Source: a virus. From it: a stretch of 27,080 nucleotides of DNA. Shown here one piece after another: positions 8,510 to 15,365 of this stretch; the first letter of the stretch is position 1, and each line of letters starts with the position of its first letter. Both the position numbers and the translations under genes were made by a program. Location: positions 1 through 27,080 of the IMG/VR virus record IMGVR_UViG_3300027712_000122. The stretch is one strand, 5' to 3'. The notes below the pieces were generated by a model, which saw only the letters and a program-made list of their open reading frames with translations, was not told where the DNA came from and made no database searches.

Positions 8510-9576
8510 AATATTTGATTATTTAATACATCAATTGAAAAAGCTTCTGTTGTAGAGAATCCATTATAATTAATATTAATTCTGTATTCTTTGTATTTAT
8601 TCAAGATTTTTTGTTCGGCTTTGAAAGCATCATAAAAAGTCATAGTATCATTGATAGAAATTACTTCATATTTCAGATTGTGTTTTCTAGTAGAACCAAA
8701 TCGTTTTGATACGCAATCATGGGAAGTAATACCAACTTTCCAAAATTCAATATTATTTTCAATATTATAGAATCTTATATAATATAATAAACTTGGTATA
8801 AGTTTTACTCTAGGATCACTATTAAATAACTGATTCATTCTTCCCGTTGATTTACCTTGATTAATTCTTTCAATTTCTTCAATTGGCTTAGAATTTAATG
8901 TTGTTTGCCATTTTTCTTGTCGCTCTTGCCATTTTTGTTTACCGGCTTCTTCACCATACTTCTCAATGCATTTTTCAAGAGAAAATGTTATTTGACGATT
9001 TGTTATTTCTTTTTTGGCTTCTTCATCTGAGCAGCCACGAGAAGTCCAATAGATTAAAGTTGTATCATTGTTTCCATTTTCTCTATTAGATGTACTACTT
9101 TTATTACAAACACCTTTAATAGATTCTATTATTTCTTCATCTGTCTTATCCTGATATTTTACAAATTTTGGAGAGAATGGCGATAATCTTCCTCCATGTT
9201 GATATGCTGGGTTTTTATCTCCCTTAATCTTTTCTGATAATTTATTTTTTATACTATCCGAAACAAGTTCACCACCATAAACTCTCTTATATTCTTCACC
9301 AGATAACCCATGCGCCATATTAACATGTTGTACTATTATGTTTCTTTTATATAATTTGCATACTTGGCACTCAACTTCGCCTTCCGTATGTTCTCTGAAT
9401 AATTCAGCAAATATTGCAGATACCTTTCTTCCAGTTGTTTTATGTTTATTATTTGGGAAAACTAAATCATGTACTTCTAATATTCTATCAATATTTTCTA
9501 CATATAATGGGTTGTGCCGTCGTTCACGTGGTTTACTAGATGATATTTTCTGGCAAATTTCTTTTAGTTCGTTCAT
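8506..9576 (-). CDS. Free-standing homing endonuclease (GIY-YIG-like) between terminase fragments 1 and 2
   Basis: 356 aa. It probably cuts intein-free terminase genes and so spreads split intein 1. A C-x2-C...H-x4-H zinc-finger-like motif (C70, C73, H84, H89) is followed by GLSGEEYKRVYG, like MucR-type fingers. Next comes a DKNPAYQHGGRLSPFSPKF segment of the kind seen in phage homing nucleases. The C-terminal part (LYYIRF...FWKVGIT...RFG...AEQKIL...TEAF) fits a divergent GIY-YIG fold. It overlaps the end of fragment 1 by 41 bp and the start of fragment 2 by 4 bp. Unlike most neighbours it has a clear AGGAG six nucleotides before its ATG, and a perfect late promoter motif upstream. The exact nuclease family is less certain than the role. 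Confidence 0.8.
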   Translation of the reverse strand: MNELKEICQKISSSKPRERRHNPLYVENIDRILEVHDLVFPNNKHKTTGRKVSAIFAELFREHTEGEVECQVCKLYKRNIIVQHVNMAHGLSGEEYKRVYGGELVSDSIKNKLSEKIKGDKNPAYQHGGRLSPFSPKFVKYQDKTDEEIIESIKGVCNKSSTSNRENGNNDTTLIYWTSRGCSDEEAKKEITNRQITFSLEKCIEKYGEEAGKQKWQERQEKWQTTLNSKPIEEIERINQGKSTGRMNQLFNSDPRVKLIPSLLYYIRFYNIENNIEFWKVGITSHDCVSKRFGSTRKHNLKYEVISINDTMTFYDAFKAEQKILNKYKEYRININYNGFSTTEAFSIDVLNNQIL

Positions 9577-9931
9577 ATAAATCTCCTACTGTTATTTTTT
9601 CAATTAAACCAGTCGTCTTATTGCGAATGGTTACAATAGTATTTATATGTTGACACTTGCCAGATTGGCGCGGAGCTAATACCACATTAAACTTATTATC
9701 AGTAATGTGTTTAATATACTTTTCTTGATATCCTCGTAATGAAAATAATTCAAGACCTCTATCTAGATGAATTATCTTACAATAATTGCATATAAAATAT
9801 GCAGCATCATCCATACATTTTACGTATTCAGTAATCTGCTCTTTTGTAAAATCTATTTTTACTCCATCCTTCTTAACATTCGGGTTACCTAAATATCCGT
9901 TCTCTTTAATCTTCTGGTTATCAAATATCAT
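9536..9931 (-). CDS. 17: Large terminase fragment 1: gp17 N-terminus to Walker A plus split-intein N-half
   Basis: 131 aa. Residues 1-92 are the N-extein: FTKEQITEYVKCMDDAAYFICNYCKII, then LRGYQEKYIKHI (the adenine-binding Q-motif region) and VVLAPRQSGK, the first half of Walker A. Cys93 starts a 39-residue intein N-half. Joined to fragment 2 the motif becomes APRQSGK-SVTSVA, a complete P-loop. The ATG at 9931 overlaps the small terminase stop by 4 bp (ATGA), as expected for translationally coupled packaging genes. The N-extein starts later than T4 gp17, so the assembled enzyme would be about 536 aa against 610 in T4. Alone the fragment cannot bind ATP. Confidence 0.93.
   Translation of the reverse strand: MIFDNQKIKENGYLGNPNVKKDGVKIDFTKEQITEYVKCMDDAAYFICNYCKIIHLDRGLELFSLRGYQEKYIKHITDNKFNVVLAPRQSGKCQHINTIVTIRNKTTGLIEKITVGDLYERTKRNLPENII
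9583..9587 (-). promoter_or_regulatory. Strong Shine-Dalgarno of the free-standing endonuclease
   Basis: AGGAG with 6-nt spacing to ATG 9576, inside the intein-1 N-half coding region. Clear Shine-Dalgarno sequences are rare in this window, which supports this start and suggests separate origin of the gene. Confidence 0.8.
9640..9647 (-). promoter_or_regulatory. Late promoter motif inside intein-1 N-half coding sequence
   Basis: TATAAATACTATTG on the minus strand, very close to the T4 late promoter consensus, encoding the I-N-T-I residues of the intein N-half. It lies 63 nt upstream of the endonuclease ATG at 9576, giving a leader of about 57 nt that contains AGGAG. Confidence 0.65.
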
Positions 9932-10383
9932 ACATCAATACTAACTTGTTGATCTTTCAAAAACTTCTGTAATTCAATTGTTGAACCAACAAATATTGAA
10001 TTATTGTTTGTCACAGATCCTTCTATATTAACACCAGTAGAACTATCCTTTGGTTTATCCTGAGTAAGTTTCTTACGATCTCTTTGAAGAGCCATCAGAT
10101 TATTATTCATATCTGATGAATTTTTAATAAGACCAGATAATACCTCAAATGCCCTTGGATGTTCACTATCAGTTGATAAAGCATGAAGTGTCGCTATTGC
10201 CTCATCAGATACATCAATAAGCTTTTTCATGTGAGATCTGGCAAATTCATAATCTTCCTCAGTATCCTTTGTAATATCATCATGGGTTGGCCCAATATAT
10301 GGTGGTATAACCGCAGGTAATAATATCTCCTTTGGTGTATTAGATGCCAAAGATGCTATTATAAAGTCTTTATCTTTTTTCAT
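9928..10383 (-). CDS. 16: Small terminase subunit gp16
   Basis: 151 aa against 164 for T4 gp16. It forms the ring that recognises DNA and stimulates the large terminase. The central region DTEEDYEFARSHMKKLIDVSDEAI...HPRAFEVLSGLIKNSSDMNNNLMALQRDRKKL corresponds to the helical core of gp16 (DDYGVVRRNM...PRHMEVFATLM...REILKLHKDMK from memory). The C-terminal NNNSIFVGSTIELQKFL matches gp16's ATVFMGSPTEL. Its stop overlaps the terminase start by 4 bp. A CTTAAATA sequence lies 5 nt before the start, resembling but not matching the late motif. Confidence 0.9.
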   Translation of the reverse strand: MKKDKDFIIASLASNTPKEILLPAVIPPYIGPTHDDITKDTEEDYEFARSHMKKLIDVSDEAIATLHALSTDSEHPRAFEVLSGLIKNSSDMNNNLMALQRDRKKLTQDKPKDSSTGVNIEGSVTNNNSIFVGSTIELQKFLKDQQVSIDV

Positions 10384-10391
10384 AATATTAT

Positions 10392-11162
10392 TTAAGCTAA
10401 AAATCCGTATGTAGTTACAACGGTAAAATCAGCAGGTGTATCATTATCGGGATCCCCTAACTCTACCTTAACACCATCAATAGGATGAAGACCTTCTTCT
10501 TTAGGAGTATCATATGAATGAGTTTCAACATATTTAATAATAGGACTAGTAGTTGGAATACCAGTAAACCTAAGTCTCATATCAAAATCTAGTGTGTAAA
10601 TAATAACTCTTCGTCCAGATTCAAAATCACCATCATAGTCATCTTGAAAGGCTGTTCCAGTTAGAACAATTGGAAGATCTGTTAATGAGCCAGGAAATTC
10701 CATATCTTTAACAGTAACAGTATATTCAGGATTAAAATACGGAATTATTTGTTCAAATATCTGAAGAGCATCATCTTGGTGATGCGATATAATTGATAAT
10801 TGAAGTCCTATTTTATAAGGAACTGCTTGATATATCTTATCAAAGGAAGTTGTAGATGTTCCAACGACGGGCCATATATTTGTATTAAGCCGATTTAGTT
10901 TTGCTGTGGGATCAAATCCAATAGAGGTAATTTCAAATGACATACGGGGCATTCTTAATGCAACGTGAGTAATCTTATTTGGCTCATTTGTAGGAAGACG
11001 TTCAAGGAAACGTTGGCGCGGACCATACATAAGGGGAACTCTACTAATACCTTCTGATTTACCAGCAACAACCTTTGCAATTGATATATCATTAAATAGA
11101 CTACCAAAGATAGCAATAACCTTTTTTATTGATCCATTATAGAAATATGGTGTATTAAACAT
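10392..11162 (-). CDS. 15: Tail completion / sheath terminator protein gp15
   Basis: 256 aa (T4 gp15 is 272). It caps the tail tube and sheath and joins tail to head. N-terminus MFNTPYFYNGSIKKVIAIFGSLFNDISI matches gp15's YFYNSSFRRY...LMGDLFSNIQI. The ISRVPLMYGPRQRFLERL, ALRMPRMSFEI and DALQIFEQIIPYFNPEYTVTV segments are further gp15 landmarks. It has a GGAGA six nucleotides before the ATG, inside the last codons of gp14. The genes are separated by only 2 nt. Confidence 0.93.
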   Translation of the reverse strand: MFNTPYFYNGSIKKVIAIFGSLFNDISIAKVVAGKSEGISRVPLMYGPRQRFLERLPTNEPNKITHVALRMPRMSFEITSIGFDPTAKLNRLNTNIWPVVGTSTTSFDKIYQAVPYKIGLQLSIISHHQDDALQIFEQIIPYFNPEYTVTVKDMEFPGSLTDLPIVLTGTAFQDDYDGDFESGRRVIIYTLDFDMRLRFTGIPTTSPIIKYVETHSYDTPKEEGLHPIDGVKVELGDPDNDTPADFTVVTTYGFLA

Positions 11163-11164
11163 AG

Positions 11165-12058
11165 TTATTCTCCAAATGGATTTGATTCATCGAATGATAG
11201 GAACGGGTCTGCTGCGGCCTCAAATGATGCATTCTGCGCAAATGCATCATTCTTAAATAGAATAATATCCGGATCACCCAATCCAATAGTACGTATTATA
11301 GTTGATGTTGCAGTAGGTCCTTCAAAAGTAGTTCCATCGACAATTGTATGAAATTGCCCATCATTAAATGACATAGTTGAAAAGCTTGCAAGTAAACCTT
11401 CATTATTCTTTTCATAATTAAGAAGTTTTGTTGTTCCTGTAATACCAGATGGTAATGTAATAATTAGCATATCATCAATATTATGAACAGTTGATGTTGG
11501 GAATGTAATATATGCTCGATATACTTCCGACAGAACTCGTTGGACATCATCAACTTCATTAACACCTGTTGAAATATCTTGATTAGAATATTCGAATAAT
11601 TCACACACTAGTTTATATATTGGAATTTTACCAAGTTGATAGAACGGTTTCTTATCTTCAACAAATTTAATCTCAAAAAGAGAGAATGCCATAGGAAAGT
11701 AAATAAGATCACCTTCACGTGGACGATTAGACTGATCGGGAAGATATCGGCCAACTAATGTATTCCATCTGCGACGAGATACCAAAAGTGATACCTGATC
11801 TCGAATTTCCAAACCAAACTTTGAAACTAATTTACCGTCACCTTCAAATCCGTCAACAGATTCAATATACATTTCAACCTTGAATGAATTTTCAAACTTG
11901 GAAATAACATCTTCATTAAGAACTAAATCACGAGCAATAATTGTTCGGGGGATATAATAAAGGTCTTGGCCGTAAATAGCAATAGATTCAATAACAAGAT
12001 CTTCATAAAGATTTTGTTCTGATTGAACACTATTATTAAAAAATACATTTCGCGGCAT
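11165..12058 (-). CDS. 14: Neck protein gp14
   Basis: 297 aa (T4 gp14 is 256). It forms part of the neck between portal and tail. The segment EQNLYEDLVIESIAIYGQDLYYIPRTIIARD matches the gp14 pattern YHEVVAESIQLNGIEVYYVPRE. It also has FKVEMYIESVDGFEGDGKLVSKFGLEIRDQVSL, a REGDLIYFP loop, and a FEIKFVEDKKPFYQLG segment typical of the family. It lies between gp15 and gp13 as in T4. The start at 12058 (ATATATATGCC) has a late motif 6 nt upstream and no Shine-Dalgarno sequence. Confidence 0.92.
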   Translation of the reverse strand: MPRNVFFNNSVQSEQNLYEDLVIESIAIYGQDLYYIPRTIIARDLVLNEDVISKFENSFKVEMYIESVDGFEGDGKLVSKFGLEIRDQVSLLVSRRRWNTLVGRYLPDQSNRPREGDLIYFPMAFSLFEIKFVEDKKPFYQLGKIPIYKLVCELFEYSNQDISTGVNEVDDVQRVLSEVYRAYITFPTSTVHNIDDMLIITLPSGITGTTKLLNYEKNNEGLLASFSTMSFNDGQFHTIVDGTTFEGPTATSTIIRTIGLGDPDIILFKNDAFAQNASFEAAADPFLSFDESNPFGE

Positions 12059-12064
12059 ATATAT

Positions 12065-12072
12065 TATTTATA
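12065..12072 (-). promoter_or_regulatory. T4-type late promoter motif before gp14
   Basis: Exact TATAAATA, 6 nt before the gp14 ATG, in the 48-nt gap after gp13. With T4 geometry the transcript would start about one base before the ATG. Confidence 0.6.
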
Positions 12073-12106
12073 TGTTCATAATAAACAGTCTTACAAAGAA
12101 TAAGTT

Positions 12107-12853
12107 TCAACCGACGAAAAAATCGGGCGGCGCGGAATAACGATCCATAAAGTCTTCTTCAAGTTTTGCTATATCTGCTACTGCATCATCATAGATAGCT
12201 CTTGCGTTTACAGTAACTCCTCCAGGAAGAACTACCCCGTCGTACTTTTTGAGATTCTCCCCCCAGTTTTTTTTGATTAATGCCGTCAAGTATCGTTTGA
12301 GCATCATATCATTATAAACTTGCGGATAATTAATAGGATTTATTGTTTGATATCCTTCAACAATAATATACTGTCCAATCTTAAGTGATTTTTTCCAATC
12401 ATCTGCAATCACAAGACGATCCATATGACGAGTAAATACAATCTGTTGGGACATACCAGTTAATGTCATTTCAATCAAACCAAGATATTGCTTGGTCATT
12501 TCATAGTTAACCAAAGATTCTGGATTACGCAAACCATATAGGTCATTTAGAAACATCTGGTATTTAACACCAAACATATCTGCCGCATCACCGGAGTTAA
12601 TATTTAGAACACGAAACACACATAGAAGATCATCAGGAACAGTTATATAATTATTATCATAATCTGCTTGAGTTACTTGATGTTTAACAAATGTTCGCAC
12701 AACACCATCGGAATGATACTCTTGATAAAACTGAAGAGCTTCATCAAAACGATCTTCAAGTTGATCATCATCAATATTGATTTGAATAACTGGTGCTCCT
12801 AAAGAGCGAAGACAGTAATCAATAAGTTCTTGTCGTGATCCTGGTCGTGCCAT
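12107..12853 (-). CDS. 13: Neck protein gp13
   Basis: 248 aa, shorter than T4 gp13 (309). Head completion and neck protein that binds the portal after packaging. N-terminus GSRQELIDYCLRSLGAPVIQINIDDDQLEDRFDEALQFYQEYHSDG is the classic gp13 opening. The body (YITVPDDLLCVFRVLNI, MTKQYLGLIEMTL, YQTINPINYPQVYNDMMLKRYLTALIKKNWGENLKKYDGVVLPGGVTVNA) is diagnostic for the family. The late motif lies 7 nt before the start and there is no Shine-Dalgarno sequence. Confidence 0.95.
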   Translation of the reverse strand: MARPGSRQELIDYCLRSLGAPVIQINIDDDQLEDRFDEALQFYQEYHSDGVVRTFVKHQVTQADYDNNYITVPDDLLCVFRVLNINSGDAADMFGVKYQMFLNDLYGLRNPESLVNYEMTKQYLGLIEMTLTGMSQQIVFTRHMDRLVIADDWKKSLKIGQYIIVEGYQTINPINYPQVYNDMMLKRYLTALIKKNWGENLKKYDGVVLPGGVTVNARAIYDDAVADIAKLEEDFMDRYSAPPDFFVG

Positions 12854-12860
12854 ATAATAC

Positions 12861-12868
12861 TATTTATA
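12861..12868 (-). promoter_or_regulatory. T4-type late promoter motif before gp13
   Basis: TATAAATAGTATTAT on the minus strand, 7 nt before the gp13 ATG. This is close to the extended T4 late consensus. An overlapping TATAAATA on the plus strand (12865-12872) arises from local palindromy. Confidence 0.65.
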
Positions 12869-12888
12869 AATATTTAAACACTAAGTGT

Positions 12889-13365
12889 TTATAATTTAAC
12901 GGCATCAATGAATAATTGATCAATCTGATCACTACTAAGATTTAAAGCTGTTCCAATTTGAGCAATAAGAGGATATGCACGTTCAAAAACCGTTGCATAT
13001 TCCCATTCAATTTGAGCATTCGCTTTTTCTATGGCATTAGGAATAGCAGCAATAGAAGAGGATATAGAATCTTGAGAAATTCCCTTGGCAACAAGAGCCA
13101 AACGAAGTTGCCGAGCTGTAACTGAACGAGGTACGGATATTTTCCTAATACCAGTAGAGCCTAATCCAAATTTCTTAGGAGATGCAGGATTCGGTACTGC
13201 TGTAAGTTTAAGTGATGTAGCAGTAGATGCCTCATCTGTACCGGTAACCTCAGGACTAGAGGTATATACTTTTGCTCCGTCCTTGATTTCAAGAAGGAAA
13301 AATTTATTTCCCGTTGCATCTTGCCAGTCACCTTGAGGAGATGGATGTTGAATGAATGTTGCCAT
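12889..13365 (-). CDS. Virion-associated protein of unknown function, in the place of T4 wac
   Basis: 158 aa. I do not recognise a named family. The C-terminal half (VTARQLRLALVAKGISQDSISSSIAAIPNAIEKANAQIEWEYATVFERAYPLI...LNLSSDQIDQLF) matches a helical module common next to phage tail-fibre genes (RQLRLAL...AIAAL...WE.A....R..PL). The N-terminal half is Ser/Thr/Pro-rich and beta-like. It lies between the neck genes and the fibre cluster, where T4 has fibritin, but shows no long coiled coil. A late motif is 8 nt upstream of the start. Confidence 0.75.
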   Translation of the reverse strand: MATFIQHPSPQGDWQDATGNKFFLLEIKDGAKVYTSSPEVTGTDEASTATSLKLTAVPNPASPKKFGLGSTGIRKISVPRSVTARQLRLALVAKGISQDSISSSIAAIPNAIEKANAQIEWEYATVFERAYPLIAQIGTALNLSSDQIDQLFIDAVKL

Positions 13366-13373
13366 ATATTAGT

Positions 13374-13381
13374 TATTTATA
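13374..13381 (-). promoter_or_regulatory. T4-type late promoter motif before the 158-aa gene
   Basis: TATAAATAACTAAT on the minus strand, 8 nt before ATG 13365, in the 18-nt gap after the first LRR gene. Confidence 0.6.
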
Positions 13382-13383
13382 TA

Positions 13384-14538
13384 TTAATTTGTTATTACAG
13401 TCCAGCCTAAACCACCACTTAGTACGGATGCTTGCAGATTTGCCAATGCAGCAGCACTAGCCGCCGATGGTGCAGCATTAGTTCCCCCAGATAAAGTAAG
13501 AACTCCGTACGAATTTCCATTTGCATTAAGATGAATTATGATATTATCAACTGCAGTTTCTGTTAATGCATTGATATAACAATTCAAGTAAATTAATGTA
13601 GTATTATTAGATATATCAAGAGTTGTAAAGTCTGAGTTTGCAATGATTAAATGACTTACAGAATTAGGAAACGGAACCACCAATCCGGTCTCATTTAAAT
13701 TTATACAATCTTGAAGACCAATAAAGTCTAAAGAATCACATCCAGTAAAGTCAATAGATGTAATAGGAGTTCCATATGCGTGAAGCTGACTAAGATTAGA
13801 ACAACCAAATAGATTAATTGAAGCTAGTGTATTGGTAGGATAATCTATATATGTGTCATAACCACAATAAAGATTAGTTAAGGAAGTACATCCTGATACA
13901 TCCAATGATGTTAGTTTATTGTTGCCGACCCATAGTTGATAAATATTAGTATGATCCTTTACCTTAACATCAGTATAGTAATTCTGACCACACGGTGCAA
14001 TTGTTACCAAAGGATTTAATGTAAGATCAAGAGTACCTTCTATACGGTTGACATAAGTGCCAAGTGTTGTCAGATTAGGTGATCCTGAAGTATCTAGGGC
14101 AGTGAGATTATTTGTATATACACTTAATGTATCAAGTGATGGGCAATTATCAATACTTAGCACCTTTATCGCATTAGTTTCACACTCTACACTGATAAGA
14201 GATGGACAATTATCAAGGTTTAAATCTACTATAAAATTATTGTAACAAGTTACAGTACCAAGAAGAGGATATCCGCTTAGATTTACCATACCTGGTAAGT
14301 AATAATCATGATGACTAAAATCAGTACGAGTACTTTTAAGAGTATCATATGCAGCAATAGCATCCTCGGTACCACCAGCATAAATAATATCAAATCCTAA
14401 CGGAACATTGGCAGCAATAGGTCCAAAGACATTGGGAGTCTTGAATCCTTGAATCGCTTTTGCAATCTGCTTCTTCTGTTGCTCGTTGGGTTTTGTGCCT
14501 CCAGCTTTTGGTTTGCTTCCTAGATCTATATTACTCAT
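13384..14538 (-). CDS. Leucine-rich-repeat adhesin-like protein 1
   Basis: 384 aa. The N-terminus (MSNIDLGSKPKAGG...EQQKKQIAKAI) resembles that of the other LRR proteins and the S74 fibre. The middle has irregular LRRs of about 21 residues (LDVSGCTSLTNLYCGY, LDISNNTTLIYLNCYINALT). The C-terminus (AVDNIIIHLNANG...LTLSGGTNAAPS...LGWTVITN) is shared with the other LRR proteins. Repeats are much more diverged than in the 15366-16586 gene. There is no signal peptide, so it is more likely a virion part than a secreted protein. Probably a receptor-binding fibre tip; this is inference from location and fold. It starts 5 nt after the sulfotransferase stop with context ATATATG. Confidence 0.85.
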   Translation of the reverse strand: MSNIDLGSKPKAGGTKPNEQQKKQIAKAIQGFKTPNVFGPIAANVPLGFDIIYAGGTEDAIAAYDTLKSTRTDFSHHDYYLPGMVNLSGYPLLGTVTCYNNFIVDLNLDNCPSLISVECETNAIKVLSIDNCPSLDTLSVYTNNLTALDTSGSPNLTTLGTYVNRIEGTLDLTLNPLVTIAPCGQNYYTDVKVKDHTNIYQLWVGNNKLTSLDVSGCTSLTNLYCGYDTYIDYPTNTLASINLFGCSNLSQLHAYGTPITSIDFTGCDSLDFIGLQDCINLNETGLVVPFPNSVSHLIIANSDFTTLDISNNTTLIYLNCYINALTETAVDNIIIHLNANGNSYGVLTLSGGTNAAPSAASAAALANLQASVLSGGLGWTVITN

Positions 14539-14543
14539 ATATG

Positions 14544-15341
14544 TTATAGGTCATTGACCCAGCTAAATTTTTGGTTAATTGCTTCTGATAGTTGTTTTCC
14601 TAGCACTTCATTCCAGTCTGGTTTTAGAGGTGCTATTGTAGAACGAATTGTATGATCTCCATAGGGCCACCATTGACCATCCCATTCGGAAGTATATTGT
14701 TCAACATTTCCTGGATTATAGGTAAAAGCTTCTTCACCAAGATAAGTATGAACGGCATCCATTTCCTTCTGAGGATTAGATGTAAGTTTTTCTGCATGAA
14801 CAAAATGAACCTTATCCTTAAAGCGTAATGCCGTCTCTGATAGACGTTCTATGGCAATACCGACCTTTGGAGATGCCAACCATGCCTGTACTCTGCGTTC
14901 AATTGTAGTGAACTGAGTGGCAGGATTTTCCTCGGCATTAAAGTATGCCGGATGAGCCCGCCGCATCTTCTCCATACTGGAAAGCACCCCACGAATATCT
15001 CGCACAGGAACTAGAACTTTTGCATCGGGAAACAGCTGAAAAACTAGATCTAGATAACCATTCCAACTGCGCCCTTTATCAAAGACAATAGGACGATTAG
15101 TTGCCGAGTTGAATGCATTTTGAATGCCACCGCGTGCCCAATCAAGAAACATATTCTCAGCATCTTGGGTTTTCATGGAGCGAAATTCACCACCATCCGA
15201 AAAGTTTTTACGTGCTGGATAAATCAAATCAACAAGACCAGAGGATGCAGTAGAATGAAATCTAGGATTCTGTGCAAGAAGATTACAAAGAAGAGTCGAG
15301 CAAGAACGAGGTGGGCCAGTAACAAAATGAATAGTTTTCAT
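14544..15341 (-). CDS. PAPS-dependent sulfotransferase
   Basis: 265 aa. It would transfer sulfate from PAPS to a hydroxyl or amine acceptor. The 5'-phosphosulfate loop is FVTGPPRSCSTLLCN (residues 6-20), and the 3'-phosphate site is VLVPVRDIRGVLSSM (about 109-123) with Arg and Ser in the expected places. A Cys in the loop (PRSCST) is common in bacterial and phage members. Base composition is clearly richer in G+C (about half in rows I counted) than the flanking LRR genes (near 20-35%), suggesting recent acquisition. Acceptor unknown; the position among adhesins suggests a virion or host surface glycan. Sulfotransferase genes are known in some marine T4-like phages. Confidence 0.87.
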   Translation of the reverse strand: MKTIHFVTGPPRSCSTLLCNLLAQNPRFHSTASSGLVDLIYPARKNFSDGGEFRSMKTQDAENMFLDWARGGIQNAFNSATNRPIVFDKGRSWNGYLDLVFQLFPDAKVLVPVRDIRGVLSSMEKMRRAHPAYFNAEENPATQFTTIERRVQAWLASPKVGIAIERLSETALRFKDKVHFVHAEKLTSNPQKEMDAVHTYLGEEAFTYNPGNVEQYTSEWDGQWWPYGDHTIRSTIAPLKPDWNEVLGKQLSEAINQKFSWVNDL

Positions 15342-15365
15342 ATTATAATATATATCAAGGTAGTA

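Larger units (their letters stand above)
9539..9655 (-). other. Split intein 1, N-half (39 aa, block A only)
   Basis: Cys93 to the C-terminus of fragment 1: CQHINTIVTIRN, KTTGLIEKI, TVGDLYERT. This is block A plus the following strand and helix start. The DLYERT element matches the IEDLY element of AceL-TerL-type N-halves. Partner: 8141-8509. Confidence 0.87.

Noticed and set aside
5451-9931. Terminase read as a frameshifted or degraded pseudogene
   Set aside because: Each break has complete intein splice residues on both sides, ATGA gene borders, and intact ATPase and nuclease motifs once joined.
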